From NCBI GenBank assembly GCA_013396755.1, contig VWZF01003402.1:62001-126000 (forward strand): a stretch of DNA of 64,000 bases, in the 5' to 3' direction. Numbering within the stretch: the stretch's first letter is position 1; each line of letters begins with the position of its first letter. This document shows positions 51,675-62,455 of this stretch, one piece after another. This stretch comes from Sclerurus mexicanus (Eukaryota > Chordata > Aves > Passeriformes > Furnariidae). The notes beneath the pieces were generated by a model that saw only the letters and a program-made list of their open reading frames with translations, was not told where the DNA came from and did no database searches. The position numbers and the translations under genes are program-made.

Positions 51675-52245
51675 TTAGTAATCATCTGTTTCAGTCAGCC
51701 CCAGAGATTCTTCCCTATTTTTTGTTAATTTGGAGGGCCATCCATAGGGCTTTTGATTATGTGTATAATCCCTGGGATACTTCTCTGGGGATTTGATGTG
51801 TTTTATGATAGAGGAGAAATGCTGAGATCTAAGTCTAGATCTGTGAAAGGGAAAGGACATGGTTATTGGCTTCACCCATTCTTTTTCATTTGGGAAATAT
51901 GTAGCTTCATTCCCTAGTCTGTAACAAACATCTCCAGGGGCTGGTCCAATTCTGGTGCAGCACACTGAAGTGTACCTCTTAGCCACCCTGCTACAGACCA
52001 GCAATGATCACTATCACTCTGCTTCCTTTCTGCTACCATTTTCCTCTTGAGTCTGGTAACCCTCCTTCATTATTCCAGCAATATGAATTAGTATGTAGTT
52101 TTTTCATACTTCCTTCCACACCAAATAATTTGCAACTTTGAAGGTCTGTTTTGCTAGTGAAGGAAGAGAGACATGAAACTGGGTAGGAATATTGATCCAT
52201 CGACCAGCAAAAATATATATGATTGAGCATCAAGTACAGCTCCAC
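51675..52245 (-). other. two adjoining protein-like minus-strand frames, unidentified
   Basis: Two minus-strand frames, 52033-52245 (70 codons) and 51675-52004 (109 codons), lie 28 bases apart. Their translations are mixed and hydrophilic, the second containing NEKEWVKP and PRDYTHNQKPYGWPSKL. They could be the decayed remains of one coding sequence split by a frameshift and stops, for example an old transposable-element gene or a processed pseudogene. I could not match them to a family by eye. Confidence 0.2.
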
Positions 52246-52800
52246 TTCCTCTACACCCTCAAGGGAAAAAAATTAAAAAAAACAGTGAACATATTGTATT
52301 TTTATTGTAATGATCTTTAAGCATAGTGTAAAAATAAAGTTAGGATTTAATCTACATTGTGAATGAATCTTTTTAATCTGTATCAGTCTGCATATTGTCA
52401 TGACTTCATTCTACAGCACTCTACTGCTTCTATTTAACATTTCATTAGTTTTTTTTTAAAGAAACTGAGAGACAAGATATTAGATTTCAGAAATTGAATT
52501 TGAATGAACCCAGATTTTGGAAAGCTTTGTATTTAATGCAATTTTCATACTGCCTGTTTGACTGTGAGCCAAAGACATTGTGCTTTGTGGACACTAAACA
52601 GAAAACTGAACAGGACTGTAGCCAAATCATTTGTTTCACCTTTGCAGTCTACATGAAGGTGAAAAGACATATGTAAGTTGTTAAGATCAGAAACCTAAAC
52701 AGCCAAACTTTGGAAAATGTCAAGAGAAAATTAATCAAACTTCTTTTGTCTAGTTACAAAGATGGGCCAAATAAGATTCATCGCAATGTCTTTGCAAAAA

Positions 52801-52990
52801 TTACTAAATCTTAGAATGGTTTGGAAGGGACCTTAGAGATCATCTTGTTCCAACTCTCCTGCTGTGAGTAGGGACGCTTTCCACTAGACCAGGTTGCTCA
52901 AAGCCCCATCCAACCATGCCTTGGATACTTACAGGGATAGGTCATCAATAGCCTCTCTGGGCAACCTGTTCCAGTGCAAAATGATGCAGT
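52801..52990 (-). mobile_element. CR1 LINE, 190-bp 3' fragment
   Basis: The plus strand reads CTTAGAATGGTTTGGAAGGG, ACCTTAGAGATCATCTTGTT, CCAACTCTCCTGCTGTGAG, then TTTCCACTAGACCAGGTTGC, TCAAAGCCCCATCCAACCAT, and TCTCTGGGCAACCTGTTCC. This is the reverse complement of a CR1 3' UTR and belongs to the same subfamily group as the copy at 24.4 kb, whose last ~180 bases it mirrors. Only the 3' UTR is present, and moderate decay is visible. Confidence 0.9.
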
Positions 52991-55793
52991 ATTTTTCCCG
53001 CTAGGCCTATGTTTTAGGATTTTCTCTCTAGTCTGATTTATAAATAATGTATGAAGTGGTAGAAAAAAGTATAGAGAGTTAAAAGGAGAAACATTTTCAT
53101 GGAATTGTATGAAGCATAACAAATTCAGATCATTGGGTCCATGGCATATAGATGTTACTTTTGTTTAGAGAATTAAAAAACAAAATGGAGCAGTTTTCTA
53201 TCAGAGGAATAGATCTTCTTTAGGAATTTTGAATGCAAACTCTGTTAGAAATGAGACTGCATAGTTAGAGATGGTTTTATTCCTGAGCACTCATTTGTCT
53301 CATCTTCCTTTCACTCTTTTGTGCTTGCCTAATTTTTTCCCCTTTCCTTGTTTCTGAGTTCGCTAGTTCTCTCCACAGCTCTTGCTCTTTACTGCCAGCA
53401 ATTCTTAATCTTTCCACCATTTTGCCCTTTAGAGACTCTTGTGTGCAGCCTGAAGGGGATTGTATGTGCATCATCAAAGGAACTATGGAAGGTGCATCCT
53501 TTCCCTGGTATCTTGTGACAGAGTTCAGCACTTGGCATCAGCAGAGAGGGACCACTGATGAGGGTCTCCACAGAGCCAAGGCAGACTGTTGACCAGGGCC
53601 TCTTAGGTTTCTGCAAGCCTGGGCTGGAAAATTCATAAGATGGAGTGGGCATATACTAGTCATATGGAGATGAGCTGGAGTATACTCTGTAGGAATAAAT
53701 TTGGAGGTCTCTTAATTTTAAAAAACATGTGCTGTGAACATGTGAGTGTAAACCTTCTCATAGATTGCCTGTAAGTTGCTGATGTCTTACAAGGATGGAT
53801 AAAAACACAAACACAACTCCATTCCTTGCTCGAAAAAATATCTGACTTTTTTACCCCTTGGTAGAAAACAAAAATTTTCATAGCAAAGAAGATAGAAGCT
53901 TATTTTAGTTAGAACCTTATTTTAGGCTTTTTAGACAGTTTCTGAATGTAATAAGGCTTGTAGTGTTACGTTGTCTTCCTGCTCTTTTTCTGATAGTCAA
54001 TAGGATAAGAGAAATACTTTCATAATTGAAAGTATGAATGCAGACTCAAAAAGAAGTGTTCAAAGTAGGGTATTTCACTCTGTAAAGTAAAAAGTTGCCA
54101 GAAGTATAGGAAACTGCAAACCCAATCTCAGAGTGGAAGGAGTCAGACCCTGTAGTGAAAGCACTCTACCTGATGGACTACATATAAAATGAACATTTTT
54201 TGTGCTATGCCACACTGTTCTTCTGTCTTGCTGTGTCCTTTATCTGGCATAATATCTTCTGAATTTCCCTGAAGATTTTTAATGCTTATTTTTCTTTATC
54301 TAACTTTCTTGCTGTTTTTCTCCTCTCTGCACTTCCTGTCCCCTCCCCTCCACCTGTCCCTAACTTCTTTCAGGGTTTCAGGGTGTATCAAGTTTGGCAC
54401 TGTACCAGTTAGTCTGCTCAAAGGACAATGGCTATTTCTGAAAACTCATTTGCTGTGAGGGGTGGAGTTTGCCAAAGTCCCTATTTAGTTTAAGGGACAA
54501 ATAGTTGGCTTGCTCCCAGTTCTAAATGCCTATTCAAGCAATTGTCCTAAGCAAAGCCAGGATATTGAGAAATTTCATGGTGAGCTGAAAGCTGTTTATT
54601 TCCTCTTTTTATTATGCCCTCAATATCCTAATGATCTCAAGTTATAGTTTAGCTAGCAATATGAAGCTTAAGTTAGATGGTTATGAGGATAGTGTTTGAT
54701 GTAAGAGATTTTTCCAATCCTGTGAAAAAAAAGGGAATTTTTTTTTTTTCTCCTTGTGCATGTTCTTTGTGTCTGTACATGAATGAATTACTGACAAATA
54801 AATAATCATGGAGTTTTCCTTGAATGGAATTGTCTAAATGTCTCTAGGCATCACCATGAATTGCACTATCACAACCTTTAGTTAGCCACTCCACGAATAA
54901 CAGAAGCAGGCAAATAAAATGCTATCACTACATATAACACAGAAAAAAAAGTCCCAAACCAACCTTAGTGATAATGATTACAAGTGACAGTTTCTTTCAT
55001 GGAGTCCTTAAGCTGGGTTTTGAACTTGCAGTAATGCCACTTCTCATTATTCAAAGTGATTGTGGCAAAAGAGAGGAAAACAAACAAAAAATAACTTTCA
55101 TATAACATTGAGGAACACTCAGTTAAATAGAAACATTTAACTTCAGTTTAAGAGTGTGTTGAGTCACAGAACACAACTATTAGGTGTTTGATATAAAGCT
55201 GATTTATGTCAAAATCTCACCTGATTTAACAAATAGCACACACTTTTAGCCTCTATAGCTTAAGAACCGACAGACAAAATATCAGGTCAAGAAAGTCTAC
55301 ACTATACAGTGTCTCAAATAACCAAACAGGAGAAATTAATTCCTCAGAAAAATGAATGACTGAAAGTCTGTTCTGAAGCTTAGTAAGAGTCTGAAACCCA
55401 ACATCTAATAAATGCAGTCAAAACTCAAATCTCTTTAAATGAAAATTTTCAGATGGGCACCTGTTTTGCCTTTTAATAATAGTAGAGTTTCCAGTAATGT
55501 AGTTAAGCATGCTCAGAGTTAGTTCTGAAATCAGTTATGCATCCTGTGCCCTCTAGCCAGTACATGGATTTGTTTTTGCCTAGTTTCCATTCAACCTCTA
55601 CACATTCTATCTGAAAGCTTTCCAGTTTGATTTCAGGACAAGAATTCCGCCTGTTGGTCTTACCTGATTTGCTGCACTCATGACTTCAGTCATTCTTCTG
55701 GTGGATTTCAGCCTGGACCTTGTGTTTTTGTTATTAAGGAAAAGGTTTTTCATCCTTTAGATGATCAGGCCAAAGATCAATCTTTGCTGTGAG
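52991..55793. other. unique DNA with one candidate exon
   Basis: No repeat is recognised. It contains the candidate exon at 53393-53610 (-) and T-rich stretches near 54740. The rest shows nothing recognisable. Confidence 0.4.
53393..53610 (-). other. candidate internal coding exon, unidentified (unproven)
   Basis: The minus strand shows an acceptor-like CCCAGGCTTGCAG, a 218-bp open segment, and a donor-like CTGGCA/GTAAAG. The frame through it reads KPKRPWSTVCLGSVETLISG at its start and is proline-, serine- and charge-containing rather than AT-biased. A second, overlapping minus-strand frame (53277-53531) is strongly charged (ELANSETRKGEKIRQAQKSE) and competes as the real one. Both cannot be coding over the shared part under ordinary conditions. 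No family is recognised. Confidence 0.2.
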
Positions 55794-55800
55794 GTGAAAA

Positions 55801-56132
55801 TACCTACTTATTTGTGCGGCGAGCTGAAGGGTTTGCTCCCCCCTTTCCCGTCCCTTCCCAGGCCACACGGCTGACCACTCAGTCTCTGGACGTACCAGCA
55901 AAGAGACACACACACCGGGGGCAGGAGAGCAGAGGGAGATTTACTCACCTGGCCAGGCCTTTTATAGGGGTTCACAACCTATAGGGTTCAAGGGGAAGGG
56001 TTAACAACAGACCAATCGGAGGAGTTTCACCTGGCCTGGCCAAGGCTTGCATACTAATTAGGGAGACAAAAGGACCAGGAAAGGGAGGGGTAACTCAGGG
56101 AAAAAAGGGTAAAAACTTCATGTTACAATACA
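55801..56132 (-). mobile_element. solo LTR of an endogenous retrovirus, minus strand, CpG-rich
   Basis: A ~330-bp block differs sharply from its AT-rich surroundings in GC and in the number of CpG retained (for example GTGCGGCGAGC and GACGTACC). On the minus strand it starts TGTATTGTAACATG, has ATTGG (inverted CCAAT) and CCCTATAAAAGG in promoter spacing, and a GC-rich region downstream that ends near CGCACAAATAAGTAGGTA. The 7-bp GTGAAAA occurs immediately on both sides (55794-55800 and 56133-56139), a candidate target-site duplication. If so, the 3' terminal CA has changed to TA. No internal retroviral genes adjoin. The retained CpG suggests a younger insertion than the ERVL LTRs here. I cannot assign the retroviral class. 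Confidence 0.75.
55958..56016 (-). promoter_or_regulatory. LTR core promoter: CCAAT and TATA elements
   Basis: On the minus strand CCGATTGGTCTG (CCAAT box in inverse orientation; plus-strand CCAAT at 56012-56016) lies about 45 bases upstream of CCTATAAAAGG (55958-55968). This is the ordinary spacing of a retroviral U3 promoter, and a start site would be expected about 25-30 bases downstream, near 55935-55940. Both elements are intact by sequence. Activity is not shown. Confidence 0.6.
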
Positions 56133-58203
56133 GTGAAAACTTCTGCTGCTAAGTCTACTCCTACATATTTGTCTTCTCAAAAAAAGAAGAAAATGATGGA
56201 TAATTTAATGCTGCTAGAGAACCAAAGAGAGGGAGGGAAGTACCTCTTGCTTATGTTGTCATGTGAAGGCCCTCAGAAATACCTACTAGGCACTGCTGGT
56301 TGTAGAGGTAATATGGAGATTCAAGGTTCTGCATAATGCCTTTTGTCAGAAGACAAGGACTATTGCCTCCATGCATCCATACCGAATACCTTTTTGTTAC
56401 AGAAGTAAAAGCGCATCTTAGCAGAATGAATAGTGCTATATTCATGTACTTTTTGTTCCATGCATCAGCTAAAAATACACTTTCATCTACTACAGACAGC
56501 CTAGGAAATTTTCAAATGTGACCATGCAATGAAATTTCTCATCACATTGCGGATCCCAAGACCAAACATTTATCCAAAGTGCTTATCTGAAGAGCAAGCA
56601 GACAGGCTTTGAGGTCTACCTTATTTCTAAAAATACTTTTGATATCATCTCAGCTATTCATCATCAAGAATTGGAGTTTAGTGCGTAATTTAAATTTACT
56701 TGCCCAACTAGGCTGTTGACAAAAAGTAACAAATACATACCGATCTCACCATTTGCAAATATTGCAGTTATTAATCTCTTCGGTTTTGGCAATGTTTGTC
56801 TGAGGTTTTCTATTCATCCTTCAGCACTCTAAGGGAGATATGCACTGGAACTTGCCTTATGATTCTTGTAGTTCTTTTGTAAGTGTCTGTTTGAAATGAG
56901 TCTGTGCAAAAGAATGTTATTTCTACTTTGGGAAAAACCCTGCAATGATCTTCCGCATACACTTGGCAAATGTCAGAAAATATGCTGAAACCTTGATATT
57001 AATAAAAATTTGGTCTCCTTCATAACTCTCTATAGTAGATAAACTTCATTAATCGCTGCATGCAGAAAGCATTGCAGTTCTGTTTTAGTGTTTCTCTCAT
57101 TGTTAACCATTCATGGAAAAAAGTGACAGAAATATATTTGTAATGTTTTTCATCTACTCTTGAAATTATTGCATAGACCTGAAGATATTTGATATATTTA
57201 AAACATGTCAATATATTGCTCTGCTGAAGAAGACATGAAGCTTGGTAATGAGTTTTTTTCCCCTAAGTAAATGTGTATTACTTCAACACATTTTCAACAG
57301 TGGGGATGAATATTCTATATATCACAAAGAATAGGTTTTCATCAAAATGCAGTGTATGGTAATATCAAATTGTTAGAGGAGGTCCTCCAGAAAATCAGCC
57401 TCCATCCATCCCAGAGCCCCAGTTTTGTACTGAGGTTCAATGCACAATTATTCATTCTGGTATTCAGTAATATGTTTACACATCAAGTGGATGTTTCTTC
57501 TAGGAAAATATGAGCCAGTATTTAATAACATGCAAAACTATGCAATAACTTTGCATGTATTATGTAGGAAATGCTTTTTTCAAAGACAATGTAATGATAC
57601 AAAAATGAAAGATAAATTTCATGAAATATGAGTGAAGATACTTCCCTTTATAATTTCCTATTAGTAGTGTAACCCTGTGTGCATGATGTGAGCAAATGAC
57701 TGTGAGCAAGAGCTATCAACACGAGCTGTCAGAGTGTGATTTGAAGTAAATTATGGATCAATTCTCCTTAAGTTAAACTTTTTTAATGCTAAAATGTCCC
57801 TTCAGTTACCCTTGAAAGTTCTGTAAAATAATGCCATCCAATGTATATCACTCAGGAGTGATACAGTTATTCTGTTGAAACTGGTTTTTCCATCTTCAGT
57901 GAGGTGATGATGTTGTAAAGGGATATGAAACAACTTTGTTGTCATTTATTTGTTTCAACAGGTTGTTTTACTCAAAAATTTATCTGTAAACCCCAAATCT
58001 TTTGACCAGAAATACAGTTTTTGTCCCCACACAACATTTTCAGTTCTTTCTTCTTGAAGAGGAGATTACAAAATTTTATTGAGAAAAATGTAGTTCATGT
58101 AGTAAATGCAATTTTTGAAGCTAGAATTAGTAAGGTCATTTTCCAAACTTGCATTTTTAATTCCTGAACTTCTGATATCCAGTAAAAAAGTTTGGGTTTG
58201 AGG

Positions 58204-58247
58204 TTTCAATGAAACTTCAAAATTTAAAATTTGAAGTTTCATTGAAA
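58204..58247. repeat. perfect inverted repeat, 18-bp arms, 8-base loop
   Basis: TTTCAATGAAACTTCAAA at 58204-58221 pairs completely with TTTGAAGTTTCATTGAAA at 58230-58247 around the loop ATTTAAAA. It is the longest perfect hairpin I found in the window. No flanking target duplication was identified, so it is not shown to be a transposon remnant. Confidence 0.8.
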
Positions 58248-59378
58248 AATACTTTTAACTTGAATATTCCTTTCAAAAGCCATTAGCATTTATAAGCTAA
58301 TGTTTACACATCAGTGTACCACATATTCTGTGCAAGTTTGCAGGGCTTTAAAACGTTTTTCTAATCAATTCTTGCATTCAATCTAGCACTATATTTTGGC
58401 ATTATAGATTTTGACAGATGAAGGCTAAGGCAATTTGAACTTCTCTCAGTGGATGGCAATGTAACGTTTCTATTTAAGCATATGCTTAATTTCTGTCTGT
58501 GAAATGAATTCACAGTTCGAAAGTAAAAGTAGGATTTATTAGCTCTGAAATTGAACCAGTTAATGGTCTAAGTATATCCTTCAAGAGTCTAAGCATAACA
58601 TTCATATTTATTTACAGTATAATTTTATTTGTCTGTGAATGACTGTTTGTTTTTAAATAGATTAGCTATCCCAAATTGCTTCCTGAATCATCCTGCCAAA
58701 CATTCCAAGATTCAAGTTAAATGTAAAAACCTGTTGTTTTTATCCAGTATCCAGAAAAACTAGCTTGTGGAATGGACTCACCAGTCATTGCTTGGGTTTC
58801 CCTCTTCTGGGAGAATTGTTTACAGGAAAGACTCAACATTTAAAGTCTGTTGTTGAATACTCACTGCAATTGATTGGAAAGTGGATGATAATGTCACTGT
58901 GGTTTTTTTTTGTAAGTAACAAGAAGGGAAATGTGCTGGAGAAATTCTGTACTAATGGTTGGTTGATTTAGAATCCACCATTGCAATCTTCTTGACTCAA
59001 TATTTTCCTTTTCAGTAATAAGCCATTTTTTGCCATCCTGATAAGCTGTGTAGCACTTATCTCTTTCTTCTTTCCTTATGAGTTCAGTTAGCCTGACTGG
59101 CACATTTTTTGTTTGGGAGAATATGAAGCACAGCAAGTCTTTACCTTTTCCACTTACTCTTGGGGAGGAGTCTCTGCCTTTGGGACAGCAGCAGAAAGCA
59201 GGGAGATGAGAGTCAGAAAATCTGCAACATTCTTGCCCTCACCTTCCTTTCCCAAACGCCACCTGTAACCTCTGCATGTGGCCAACAGAAGTCTCTTCTG
59301 CCTTCTGCCACTTAGGGAAGCAAAAGAATAGCCAAGCAACTCAGAACAAAGGAGGTGGAAAAATAATCTCCAGCTACC

Positions 59379-59394
59379 TTTTTTTTTTTTTTTT
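59379..59394. repeat. poly-T run (T16)
   Basis: Sixteen consecutive T residues between CTACC and GGCC. It is simple sequence. On the minus strand it would be an A16 tail, but the DNA on its other side shows no recognisable retroposed sequence. Confidence 0.7.
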
Positions 59395-60699
59395 GGCCTG
59401 TCCCTAGATCCCTGGGGAATAATGATCTTTGAGAGAAGATAATATGTTAGAAGTAGTAGACATGGCTTATCATCTCCTGTTCTGTTCATGTCAGTTCTCA
59501 TTCCCTCAAAGACTGCATTCTCTGAAACAAGTGAAGGTCCTTATTGGTCTTTATAGAACAGTTTCAAATCACACAGTAAATTGTTACTCATATTTTTAAG
59601 TTGTTTTACAAAAGTTTTACAAATATTTTCCTCAATGAAGTCTTGGTGTAGCTAACTTTGGCTAGATGATGTAGGAGTGTTTATGCACACATTTAAGTCA
59701 AATTAATACAGTTTCAATATTTAAAGCAACTTATTATGAAGATCAAGAGAGAAAAATACTTTGGATAAGTTTACTTTGTTCCACATAAGAGTGCAATGTT
59801 TTAAGGCTTGGGGAAGAATTCTGTTTTGTTGTCTTGGGCTTTTCATATTTCAAATTTCTTATTAAAAATAATGAATAATGAAAATGAAGTAGTATGAAGA
59901 AAATGCATATTATCATTAAACAGGTTAGAAATAAAACTGATAAAGATACACTGAAAACTTGTAAAATTTTACTATCAGAATTTTATTCAAGCCAATGCAC
60001 AACAGAAAATTTATGTTTCTTGAAACCACACCAGATTTTAGATTTCAAATGAAAAGATTTAGAGCTTTTTTTAATATGCAGTTTGGGGTTTCTAAAATTT
60101 ATTTAGAACATGCCTTTCTGTCATATTAGCAGAGGAATTCTCCAGAGGACTACCATCCTGAATAAAAATGTTATTAATTATTTCTCATTCCAAAATGTCT
60201 TTAAAATTGTTCCCATACAGAAAAATTAGTGAAATAATTTGAAAGTAAAATTTGCCTGGAGTAGCTTAACCTGATGTTTTAATATTTCTAAGTCAATTAG
60301 ATTTTTTTAACTGTTGACTGCAACTGGGTTCCTGACTTCATCCAGTTTTCGGGTAGGAATGATAGCTAAATAGAATTTTACAGAATCCTGAATAGTATTT
60401 TAGTGAATGCCACATAACTAGAAAGGCTGAAGGTATTTTCTAATGGTAGCATACACACATGTCTATCAGCATAGAGTTTTTGGAAAGCTGAAGACTGAAA
60501 TAAAAATCTAAGGGAAATTATTCTGTAGAAATTACTCTGAAGTATTTCTATAGTAAGAATACTTTATTGATAGGTGTTAAAGGGACTGGAAGTGCCAGTT
60601 AGTTACTGAAAAATCCTAGTTGTATTCAGATATATATACCTATCTCAAATAAAATCAGAAAAAAGCATGAATATGTAAGCATTGTTTATTAGGACTCAA

Positions 60700-60843
60700 T
60701 GATAGAATCACAGAATATTCTGAGTTAGAAGGGACTCACAAGAACCATCAAGTCCCACTCTTAAGTGATCCCCCCATACAGGGATCAAACCCACAACCTT
60801 GGTGTTCTAGCACCATGCTCTAACCACCTGAGCCAATCTCAGA
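60700..60843 (-). mobile_element. TguSINE1-type SINE (tRNA-Ile head fused to CR1 tail)
   Basis: Read on the minus strand, the element starts near 60843 with a tRNA-Ile-like sequence. The A box is TGGCTCAGGTGG (60824-60835), followed by TTAGAGCATGGTGCTAGAAC and CACCAAGG matching the anticodon arm region with one base missing. The B box lies in GGGTTTGATCCC (60781-60792). The tRNA part then joins, through a short linker, a CR1-type 3' tail: AGTCCCTTCTAACTCAGAAT, then ATTCTGTGATTCTATC (ending near 60700). This chimera is the layout of TguSINE1, a passerine SINE that uses CR1 enzymes for retroposition. The polymerase III boxes are close to consensus, with one CpG lost in the B box. It is not a functional tRNA gene. 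Confidence 0.85.
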
Positions 60844-62002
60844 TTATCTCAGTTACATTATTCGAATTATAACAAATCACAAGATTCATTCTTGTTTTCT
60901 TATACAATAATTTATCTGAAACATTGTTAGGGGGTCATAGCTCATGAGATAATAACATTTGGGTCAAGGATAACTCATGATCAGAAAACCTTAAAACCTA
61001 AAAGTATAGTTCAATTTAAACAGAACTTGCTGTGCCTGATGGAAAAATGATTTCTTGAGTAAGGAATAAAACCCCACTGTACTATGTGATATAAACACAA
61101 AGAAGAATTCATCATTAGATCAGTTTTGGGATAATACTTTCCTCAGAAATGAATAACCACCTAAGTTTCTGCTAAACTTTGGTAGTGTATTTCTGCCTTC
61201 ACCTTTATAGTTATAATAGTCATTCTTTGTGTCTGTCTTGTCAGAGAGAAGGTTAAAGAAATTGTGAAAAGCCAAGTTAGATTTATGTGGCCTTGCTCAA
61301 CAGCATGGAAGGTACACCTTTAATATCAGTTGTGCAGCTAACTTCAGTGCTGATAGATGCATTTTCAAATGCTGACAACATCTAGAATATCTTAGTGCTT
61401 TAGGAAGTTAGCACAGTTACCAGAAAAGAGTTGCAAACTTAAATTGTGCATCACAGGTAATGAAAGCTTTTGTGCTATTAATAATGCAGAAACTAGATAG
61501 TTCTGCAAAGCACACAGGAACATGCCTAGTGTTAGAAATGCAGGTCCTAGTGGTGAAAATATAACTATCTCTTCAGATTACAATTCTGGAGTAAGAAACT
61601 TAATTTTTCAAGGGTTCTTTTATTGTTGTTTGTTTGGATTTTTCCCCTTTTTTAAGAAAAAAAGAGTCTTTTTATGCCTTCTTGTAAATGTATCTTCTAT
61701 GCTTTACTATATCAAATTAGGAACTGCCAATATCTTATGTAATGAAGTTTAATTTTCTCTTTAATTATGAATCCCTGTTTTCAAATTATGATGCGTACAT
61801 GAATGGAGTGTGAAGAATTTATTTTAGAAAACTTGAAGTAACCACACAGCCATAGAAGGGCACTCTGTTTTTCAAACAGCTGAATACTGAACTTGCTGAA
61901 GTTATGCTTTGGATTTGAAATTTACTTGTGTTCCACCACTTACTCCTAACCTTCCCTCTCACCTGATTCTTTTTCTCCCTATTGTGGAATTAGATTATAT
62001 CA
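60844..62002. other. unique DNA, nothing recognised
   Basis: No gene or repeat is seen. Frames are short and AT-biased. Confidence 0.5.
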
Positions 62003-62455
62003 AGGAACCATAGAGTGGCTGAGGGTTGGAAGGGACCTCTGGAAGTCATTTTGTCTAACCATCCCCTAGTCAAGCAAGGTCATCTAGGATTGCCCAGGAC
62101 CATGTTCAGCTGGCTTTTGAATATTTCTAAGGATGGAGACTGCAAAAGCTCCTGAGCAACCCGGTCCAATGCTTGGTTACCCTCACAGTGAAAAAGTGCT
62201 TCCTGATGTTCAGAGAGAATCTCTTGTGTTTCAGTTTGTGTCTTGCCTCTGGTCCTGTCACTGGGCACCACTGGAATGAACCTGCCTCTGTCCTCTTTGC
62301 ACTCTGCTTTCAAATATTTATAGACATTGATTAGACTCCCCCAACCCTTCCTTCCTCATGCTAAAGAGTCACAGCTTCTGAGCCTTTCCTCATATGAGAG
62401 ATGTTCCAGTCCCTTCAACATCTTAATGACCCTATGCTGGACTTTAGCACCATAT
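62003..62455 (-). mobile_element. CR1 LINE, 0.45 kb 3' fragment
   Basis: The plus strand starts with AACCATAGAGTGGCTGAGGG, TTGGAAGGGACCTCTGGAAG and continues with blocks of the CR1 3' UTR in antisense order: CCCAGGACCATGTTCAGCTG near 62094, GGATGGAGACTGCAAAAGC near 62133, CAACCCGGTCCAATGC near 62158, TGAAAAAGTGCTTCCTGATG near 62190, TTGCCTCTGGTCCTGTCACT near 62243, and TCTGAGCCTTTCCTCATATG near 62377. It reaches the end of ORF2 near CCTATGCTGGACTTTAGC. A 77-codon minus-strand frame at 62080-62313 is only the translation of this UTR. The subfamily differs from the copies at 24.4 and 31 kb. Confidence 0.9.

Larger units (their letters stand above)
49075..52800. other. unique DNA with minus-strand protein-like segments
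   Basis: No repeat is recognised. The segments 50488-50735 and 51675-52245 on the minus strand have protein-like translations and are described separately. The remainder is AT-rich with chance frames only. Confidence 0.4.
56140..60699. other. unique AT-rich DNA, nothing recognised apart from a hairpin
   Basis: No gene or interspersed repeat is recognised. It contains the 18-bp-arm hairpin at 58204-58247 and a T16 run at 59379-59394. The 115-codon minus-strand frame at 59154-59501 runs through that homopolymer, giving a lysine run, and is most likely chance. Confidence 0.5.

Noticed and set aside
55939..55953. Perfect-looking splice donor CAGGTGAGT on the minus strand inside the LTR
   Set aside because: It lies only a few bases downstream of the TATA box, upstream of or at the expected start site, so a transcript from this promoter would probably not contain it.
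59154..59501. 115-codon minus-strand frame with a lysine run
   Set aside because: The lysines come from the T16 homopolymer at 59379-59394. The rest has no recognisable domain.
60781..60843. tRNA-Ile gene
   Set aside because: The anticodon arm lacks a base, the acceptor stem does not close, and the sequence runs directly into a CR1 tail. It is a SINE head, not a tRNA gene.
62080..62313. 77-codon minus-strand frame with protein-like composition
   Set aside because: It is a translation of CR1 3' UTR sequence, which is GC-richer than its surroundings.
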